Shown here: piece by piece, positions 1 to 10,000 of the stretch
Layout of the letters: each line of letters opens with the position of its first letter
Position numbering within the stretch: position 1 is the first letter of the stretch
NCBI GenBank assembly: GCA_964247055.1
Contig: OZ176057.1
Span: 6,014,001 to 6,078,000 of the forward strand
From: Paragordius varius
Taxonomy: Eukaryota; Nematomorpha
Reading direction: 5' to 3'
Length of the DNA stretch: 64,000 bases
Notes under the pieces: model-generated
Told to the model about the DNA's origin: nothing
What the model saw: the letters and a program-made list of their open reading frames with translations, nothing else
Databases searched by the model: none
Position numbers and translations under genes: made by a program

Positions 1-92
1 TTAGATTGTTGTAGAAAACAAATTATTTGTCTTTATATTTCAACATTCATAATTTTTTTACTTTTAATGTATAACTAATATTTGTTCAACAG

Positions 93-224
93 ATGTATGT
101 TAAGGCATGTTTTGATTACGATGCACAAAGCGATGAATTAAATCCATGTCCCCAGGCTGGATTGTCGTTCTCAGTTGGTGACATTCTTAAAATTAATTCC
201 AAACACGATTCTGATTGGTGGCAG
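93..224 (+). CDS. CASK: CASK exon: first half of SH3 domain
   Basis: 44 codons, phase 0 at both ends. The acceptor is ttcaacag before ATG at 93, which is an internal Met (Ile in vertebrate CASK), not a start codon. The exon ends with DSDWWQ at donor GTTAGT. The last ~30 bases are re-copied several times in the following intron. Confidence 0.93.
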
Positions 225-2147
225 GTTAGTTTTAAGGAATTTTTGAACAGAAAAGAATTTTTTTCGGTTTTAAAAGTTTTATGAATTAAAAAGTATAATT
301 TTGAAAACTTTTTTTAAGTTTTATGATTAATGAAATATATTTTCGAAAAAAAAAGAATTGAATAAATAAGGTAAATATATATAGTTTTCTTAAATCAATT
401 CCAAACACGATTCTGATTGGTGGCAGGTTAGTTTCAATATTTTTTAAAAGATTTTTTGATTTTGAAAATTTTTTTTCGAGTTTAAAAGAGTATAATTTTA
501 AAAAGTTTTTAGTTTTAAAAGTTATGATTTTGAAAACTTTTTTTCTACTTTTAACAGTTTTGATTTTGAAAACTATTATTTCTAAAGGATAATAATATAG
601 AGTTTTTAAAATTAATTCCAAACACGATTCTGATTGGTGGCAGGTTTTAATATATTTTAAAGAGAAAAGAATTTTTTGGTTTTAATAGTTATGATTTTAA
701 AAGAGTATAATTTTGAAGACTTTTTTTTAGTTTTATGATAATTTTCTAAACAAATAAAGGTATATAAAGGTTAATCTAAAATTAATTTATAGTATTATCA
801 ATATTAATTCCAAACACAAAGAAACATAACTTTTTTTCAATTATTAAAAGTTGTGATTTTTGAAACTTTTTTTGTAGTTTTATGATAATTTCATAAAAAA
901 TAATTGAATGATAAAAGTGAATAAGGGTTATGAAATTAAATGATAATATATATATATATATATATACATAGTTTTCTCAAAATTAATTCCAAACACGATT
1001 CAGGTGTCAGGTTTTTATATTTTTGAACAGAAAAGAATTTTTTGGTTTTAAAAGTATTGAAAAGTTTTATAATTTTGAAAATTTTTTTCTAGTTTTATGA
1101 TAATGAATATTTTTGAACAGAAATTTTTTTAAAGGACTTTTTCGAGTTTAAAAGTTATGATTTTAAAAACTTTTTTTAGTTTTATGATAATGGTTAATAT
1201 TTTTAAACGGAAAAGAATTTTTTTGAAGGACTTGTTTCGATTTTAAAGTTATGATTTTGAAAACTTTTTTTAGTGATTAATGAAATATATTATGATAATT
1301 TTTTAACAAAAAATAATTGAATGATTAAAATTTAAAGTATAATATAAAATTAAAGGATAATATTTCTTAAAATAAATCACGATTCTGATTGGTGTGATAG
1401 GTAAATTTTTAAAACTTTTAAAAAAAGTTTTTAACTTTAAAAGTTATGAGATAAATGTAATTTAGTGACTAAAATTAAGTTGATAAGCGTTTAATAACTA
1501 AACAACAATTTTAAACCGAAAAAAAAGTATATAATTTTTTTAATTTTTCAAATTTTTCAATTCCAGACACGATTCTTAATGGTGGCAAATTAAATTTAAT
1601 GCAAAAAAAACTCTATAGAAATTTCCATAAAATTGTATATTTATATAAATGTTTTTTTGTAATGAAACATTTTATTTTTGTATTGGATAGTGTTGTCTAT
1701 CGGTAAATTATATAATTTCAATGCGAATATTTTATTCAGATGATATAAGTTATAACCATATCAAGCATAAATAAATACCTTTTTCGTGTTTTAAAATTAC
1801 TTTTATATTTTTTCATTTTCAATTCTTATGCCTTAATTTCATATTTTGTAAAAAAAAAAATTCAGGAATTCTCATATAAATTAATCTATTATATAGATTT
1901 TTTTATATTTATCTATGATTATATATGTATATATTAATATTTTTTGAAATTATATAGTATTATTTATTGATAACCTATTATATAATTCAAATGCGAATAT
2001 TTTATAATCAGATATAAGTTATAACCATCATATTTGTGTTTTATTACTTTTATTTTTTTACATTTTCAATTCTTATGCCTTTCAATTTCATATTTAATAA
2101 AAAAATAAGGAATTCTCATATAAATTTATCTATATATAGGTTTTCTT

Positions 2148-2200
<53 letters not shown>

Positions 2201-5200
2201 TTTGTAATAAAACATTTTATTTTGTAATCAAATAGTATTGTCCCTTGATAACCTAAATATAATTCCAATGCGAATATTTTAATCAGATGATATAAGTTAT
2301 AACCATATCAAGCATAAATAAATACCTTTTTCGTGCTAAAATTACCCTCATTTTTTACATTTTCAATTCTTATGCCTTTCAATTTCATTTTTTTCTAAAA
2401 AAATTCAGGAAAGTAAAAAAAAACAAGGAATTCTCATATAAAATTATCTAAATATAGGTTTTTTTATATTTATCTATGATTATATATGATTATATACATA
2501 TAAATGTTTTTTGATATTATATAGTGTTGTTCATTGATAACCTATTATAAATTCCAATGCAAATATTTTAACAGATATAAGTTATAACCACATATCAAGC
2601 ATAAATATTTATCTTTTTTGTGTTTTAAAATTACCTTTAATTTATTACATTTTCAATTCTTATGCCTTTCAATTTCATATTTTTCTAAAAAAATCAAGGT
2701 AAAAAAACTTATAAATTTATCTATATACAGGTTTTTTTATATTTATCTATATACCATTTACAGTTCGAATTCACCCTTGAACAATTACACCCTCAAACAA
2801 TTCAAATTCACCTTTGAACAATTCAAATTCACCCTAAAAATAAATTATGTATTTTCGAACTAATACAACTCATTATTAATATGAAATATATGTTTATGTT
2901 ATAGTTTATTATTTGTTCAGTATTATTTTAATTTAAAACAAAATTTTTATTTTTTAAAAATATATAAATATATTGGTAATTTTTAATCTTAAAAAACATA
3001 TATTTTATTTGAGGGTGAATTTGAATTGTTCGAGGGTGAATTTGAATTGTTCGAGGGTGAATTTGAATTGTAAATGGTATATATCTATGATATATATAGG
3101 CCACCAAAATTTACGATTTTAACGTACACAATGAGGCGCTAAAACAGTTGGTACTAAATTTACAAAACTCAAAATCAGGTGATCTAGAAGCAAATAATTC
3201 CTCAACAACGCATAATAATAATGTTGGAAATTCAGTTTATTTCAACCATCCTAACAGCAGTAGCACAACAAGCAATGATTTATCCTCCTGTAGTAATAAT
3301 TCTCTTTCTTCAAACAACACTTCGTTAGACCGGAATAGAAATAACTTAGTTAATTCCCCTCCTCAAAATAATTATCAGCAGGTAAGTTTGAAATTATAAA
3401 GTTTAGTCCTTAAAGGAATAATGGGATTTAAAAATTTCTTGGAATTCATTGGATTTTTTGAAAAATTTCTTGAAATTGGGATTTATTTTATTCATTTTAT
3501 AGTTAGACACGTAAAAAGACAATTTTTTTAAAAGACGATTTACTTTTTTAAATCTTAAATTATACGGTATTTGAATTATTCATTTTATAGAACTTATATG
3601 GACAAAACGCAAAAATATAAAGATATTTTTTTTAAAAGCCAACTTACTTTTTTAAACCTTAAATTATACGGGATTCGAAATATTCATTTTAAATTGAAAT
3701 TCTATTGAAACGTAATAGTTTAAAGACAAATTTTTTTTCAATATACAACTTACTTTTTTAAAACCTTAAATTATACGGTATTTGAATTATTCATTTTATA
3801 ATTGAAATTATAATGATACGTAAAAATATAAAGACAAAATATTTTTTCAAAAGACGACTTACTTTTAAACCTTAAATTATACGGGATTCGAAATATTCAT
3901 TTTATAATTGAAATTCTATTGAAACGTAATAGTTTAAAGACAAATTTTTTTTCAATATACAACTTACTTTTTTAAAACCTTAAATTATACGGTATTTGAA
4001 TTATTCATTTTATAATTGAAATTATAATGATACGTAAAAATATAAAGACAAAATATTTTTTCAAAAGACGACTTACTTTTAAACCTTAAATTATACGGGA
4101 TTCGAAATATTCATTTTATAATTGAAATTTTAATGAAACGTAAAAAGACAAAAAAATTTCAAAAGACAACTTACTTTTTTAAACCTTAAATTATCGGGAT
4201 TCGAAATATTCATTTTATATTGAGATTATAATGAAACGTAAAAATGTAAAGCCAAAAATTTTTTCAAAATACAAATTACTTACTTTTAAAACCTTAAATT
4301 ATACGGGATTCGAAATTATTCATTTTATAATTGAATTATCCATTTATTGATAAACGTAAAAAAAGACAAATTTTTTTCAAAAGACGACTTACTTATTTTA
4401 AATCTTAAATATACGGGAATTGATTGTGTTACCAATATACATCTCTATTTTTTACTTTAGAGTTTAAAACAATAAGTTATATTCAAAAAAAACCAAGATT
4501 TATAAAGTATGGTTGTCTTTTAAAGAAAAAATATATGTCTTTATGTTTTTGTTATCTATATAATTTCAATTTTTACTATATTGATTTTTTTCCATAATTT
4601 AGTTTATATTTTAATTCAATAAACCATATAATTGTTTTTCCATATAAAAGTTTTTTAAAGGTGCGCGTACTGCCTTTAAAAATTTAGTTTTTACATAAAA
4701 AGTATAAATAACTTAAAATTATCAAAATTAAACTTAAATAATTTCATTAAAGGCCAAAAAACTAACTTTTTTTAATTGAAATTTCATGGAATTTGTTTTA
4801 TATGTATTGGTTTTGTTATCACCTAACCCTCGGGAAAATATCAATACTCATTATAACTTTAATAATTTCATTTTAAAGGCAAAAAAACTAACTTTTTTTC
4901 CATTCAAATGATGAAATTTCATGGAATTTGTTTTATATATATAGGTTTTGTTATCACCTAACCCTCGGGATAATAATCCTCATTATATCTTAAATAATTT
5001 CATTTTAAAGCAAAAACCATTTTGTTATCACCTAACCCTCGGGATAATATCAATACTCATTATATCTTAAATAATTCCAAAAAACTAACTTTTTTTCCAT
5101 TCAAATTTCATGGAATTTGTTTTATATGTATAGGTTTTGTTATCACCTAACCCTCGGGATAATATCAATCCTCACAATATCAGCCTAAATTATAATAATT

Positions 5201-6655
5201 CAACTCAAAATCAAAATAGTAGTAGTTTAGATGAATTTCAACTACAGTTGTTACAAATAAGCCCACTAAATTGTTTGTTACAACACTCTGGTAGTTTGAT
5301 TTCAGGGTTAATTCCATCCCCACAACTCCAGGAATGGAAATTAGCTTGTGAATCCCTGGAAAAATCTCAAAATAATTCTTCTAGTTTTAACGCAAATGTC
5401 AGCACTTTTTCCAGTTCGGCCGGTGGCGGTAAAAAACAGCTGACACACCAACAGACGCCCTCTAGTATATATCTATTTGTCAAAAATTGTGATTTTTGAA
5501 ATAATTTTTTCTGGTTTTTATTGGATAATATAACATTTACAATATTAAATTCACCATTAAACTTCTATTTTAATTTTCACACATAAACCAATAATGTGGT
5601 GTAGAGTGTTAAAAATTTATTAATCCGCAAACATATTTGATTTTGACAGTGTTTAATGTGTTTTCCTGTTATTAAACAGTTAATAAATAATTCATTTGAA
5701 TATTTGTCTGGCTTTTACTAGCTATGAACGTCGTAAACCTTGTTAAATTGTTTTTTTATATGTTTATTGAGATTAATCAATTCAAATTTTTATACCTATT
5801 TTGTATTTTGTCATTTTATTTTCCTGCATTTAAGGATTATATCCACCACAGTTTTTACCGTAAAAATTGAAATTATAGCGCAAAAAAACTTAAATACTAA
5901 TATTTTTTGGTCAAAACATACTTTTTATAACCTTGATTTTTTTGTTCGATAATAATTTAATTTTCCTTTCTATACAATATTGCACATATATGTACACATA
6001 TTTGTTAGTTTGATAAATAAAATAAGATACTATATCTATCAAAAATTAAGTTTTATAACAATATTTAACATTACTTTTCAAGCAAACTTTTATTAAGAAA
6101 TATTTTTATATTCAATGTGTATTCCTTAGTTAATTGTGCTTGGTTCTTGTTTCCCAATGCGTTACGGAGTAGTAAAAAAACTAATATTGCTCAAAATTCG
6201 TTACTTTTAAACACTAAATCTACACCACCCTTAACTAATCAACCAAAGACTATAAATTCAAATTCAAACACGATTTCTAATGCAAATAATTCTGTATTCT
6301 TAACTTTACAAAATCCTCCTATGCCTGGATCTCCAAATAATACCAAAAATAATTCTTCAAGCAATACCAATAATATAACGATATGTAATCCTAGCAAGTA
6401 TCTGGCAAAATTCAATGCAATTTTCGATCAACTCGACGTGTCAACTTATGAAGAAGTCTGTTTCGTACGAAATTTCAAATATAAAACGCTGGTCTTGTTA
6501 GGTATAATTTTAGATTTCCAGAAAGTTTTTATACGGACAAAACGTAAAAATATAAAGACAAAAAACGGTTTTTTTATTCTTTTGAATTGACGAGCATTAT
6601 ACTTTTTTAAAACCTTAGTTTTTTTAAGTACAATTGTAATATCTATAATTGATTG

Positions 6656-6700
<45 letters not shown>

Positions 6701-6980
6701 TTATAGCACACACTTTGTCATTTCAATGAGTAAAATTTAAAAAAATATTTTTTAATGGGGTTGTTTTATGAAAAAATAGTTGTCTTTATATTTTTACTAC
6801 GTTTTGTCCGTATATAATTTCAATTTGTACTGTATTTTGGCTATTTAAAATTGGTTAATAGGGATATTTTAAAGATGTGACATAAAAAGTTAAAAGAAAA
6901 CAAACACTATTATTTTTTGAGAAATATTTATAAATCTTCTAATTTGAAGGATTATAAATGCGATATATATATATATATAT

Positions 6981-7011
<31 letters not shown>

Positions 7012-10000
7012 ATACCAATTTATTTTATTTTTTAACCCAAAACGATTGGTAAAATCATTAGAAAAAAGGCTAGTTTTTTTATTTTATATGAATATTTTTA
7101 ATTTTTTCAGACATATAATATTAAGAAAAGTGTAATAAAAAAACTTTTTTAAAGTTAAAATTTTTTTCGATTTTTTTTTAATTTTTTTTGAAATATTTTT
7201 CAAGGTGCTCATGGGGTGGGGAGAAGACATATTAAGAATACTTTGATAGCAAATCATTCAAACTTATTTGCTTATCCTATACCACGTAATTTATATATAT
7301 AACATTGAAATTATGCGTTCGAATAAAAGTAGTATAAATATAAAGACATTTTTTTTCTAAAAGACAACCCTAACCATACTTTTTAAAACTTGAATTGATT
7401 TTTTTGAATACAACTAACTATTGTTGTTTAAATTTGTTAAGTATAAAATCAATTTATATTGGTAAAACAATCAATTTCTTATATACATACCATTTACAAT
7501 TCAAATTCACCCTAAAAATATATTATGTGTTTTCAATATAACACAACTCATTATTAATATGAAATATATTTTTACGACACATAGTCTATTATTTTTCAGC
7601 ATTATATTATTTCACACAGAATATTTCATATTAAGAATAAAGGTAATTTATAATCTTAAAAAAAACATAAGTTATTTTAGGGTGAATTTGAACTGTATAT
7701 GGTATATTAAATAATTGGAAGAATCAATTTTTATATATGAAAAATTAAATTGCTTAAAAAAGTATGGTTGAGGTTGTCTTTTTGGAAAAAAAATATTTTT
7801 GTCTTTATATTTTATCATTTGTTATGTCCGTATAATTTTAATTCTAATTGTAAATATTTGAAACTTTATGGACTAAAGAGCATATATATTGGCTAAAATG
7901 CTTTTTTTATATAATAAAGTCAATATTTTTTTCTTTATTAGGTATAAATTATATGGCAGAAATATTTGTAAATCATTCAAATTCAACATTTATGAATCAA
8001 AATTAAGGTTTTTTTTCAAAACAAATCTATATTATAAATTATTTAAACTCATTGCCTTTCTTTAATAAAATTTTAAGCATTTTTATTTAAAGCATTATGT
8101 ATAATCTCTTAATTTAAATATGCTTATATAATTTTTAGTCAAATAAATTTTAATTCGATTCAATTATATAAATTCCATAAAATTTTGTTTTATTTTTTGC
8201 CCAATAGATACCACACGTAAACCAAGACCCGACGAAATTAATGGTAAGCAATATTAAAATCTTTTTTTTTGAGAATTGCATTAAACTTAGAGTGTTGAAA
8301 TTAAACTTTTTAAAAGAGCATAAAAAGTTTAGATTTAACATTTATTAAACATTTATGAAGGATAATCTATTTTTTTTTCTTTAAAATTATTCATGATTCC
8401 AATTGAAAGATGTGAAAAATGTTAACTTTACCTAAACTATTACCATTTGCACTTTATGAGTGTCCTTTGAACTCTTCAAGACGAATCTTTAAAACTTTTA
8501 ATTTGTTTCCAACTTTTATCAATCAAACTTTATTCATCTATCCTACCATTTTTAACATTTTTCTCTTTATAAAACTTAAAGTCATTAATTATTTCCATAT
8601 AAAAAATATTTTTTAACCTTAATAAAAATTTGGTTAAAAATGAAAAAATATGTGCAAAAATTAAGTAAGGGTTTAACCCAAACTTATAAATGTTTAAGGT
8701 TAACTTGCTATGTTCAAGCAAACTTGAAGTGTCTGCCAATGGTTTTATAACCATACATTATAATTTATATTGGTATTTATTGTATTTTACTTTTTTAAAT
8801 CAAATAACCTATATATACCATTTACTTCAAATTCACCCTTAAACAATTCAAATTCACCTTTGAACAATTCAAATTCACCCTTGAACAATTCTTCACCCTC
8901 GAACAATTCAAATTCACCCTAAAATAAATAATGTGTTGTTTAAGATTAAAAATTAACTTAATTTTTTTAATATTTTTAAAATATGAAACTCTGTTTAAAA
9001 TTAATATAATGCTGAAAAAATAATAAACTCTGTTGTAAAAATTTATTTCATATCAATGTTAAGTTATATTAGCCCGAAAACACTAAATTTATTTAAAGGG
9101 TGAATTTGAATTGTTCAAGGGTGAATTTGAATTATTCAAAGGTGAATTTGAATTGTTCAAGGGTGAATTTGGGTTGTAAATGGTATATCTAAACTTTATT
9201 ACCCCTAGGTCAAAATTATTACTTTGTTCCCGTGTTTGAAAGTATGACACGAGATATTGCCAACAATGAGTACTTAGAATATGGATCTCACCAAGGCAAT
9301 CTCTATGGAACTAAACTTTCAACCATAAATCAAATCATTTCTGAGGGAAAAATTGCTGTGCTAGATGTTGAACCACAGGTAGTATACCATTTACAATTCA
9401 ATTTCACCCTTAAACAATTCAAATTCCCTCCCTTGAACAATTCAAATTCACCCTCGCTCGAACAATTCAAATTCACCCTTGAACAATTCACCTTGAACAA
9501 TTCAAATTCACCCTTGAACAATTCAATTTCACCCTCAAACAATTCAAGTTCACCCTTGAACAATTCAAATTCACCCTCAAATCAAAAATATATGTTTTTT
9601 AAGATCAAAAATTACCTATATTTTATATATTTGTCAAAAGATACAAAATTTGTTTTAAATTAAAATAATACTGAACAAATAATAAACTATGCACCATAAA
9701 GATATATTTCATATTAATAATGAGTTATATTAGTTCGAAAACATATAATTTATTTTTAGGGTGAATTTGAATTGTTCAAAGGTGAATTTGAATTGTACAA
9801 GGGTGAATTTGAATTGTTCGAGGGTGAATTGGAATTGTTCAAGGGTAAATTTGAACTGTAAATGGTATATATGCGCGCTTCTTTAGAGGGAATATAAAGA
9901 ATTAATATTGAGGATAGTATTTTTTGATTTTTATGACACAAAAATGTTAAAGAAAGAAAGACATGCAAAAATATTGCAAGCAAAACAAAGTTAATCCAAT

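Noticed and set aside
9330-9563. Repetitive reverse frame reading [12 protein letters not shown]
   Set aside because: It is translation of the minisatellite arm of foldback element F4. The repeated peptide reflects the 20-21-bp unit, not a gene. The same holds for the reverse frame at 9756-10061.
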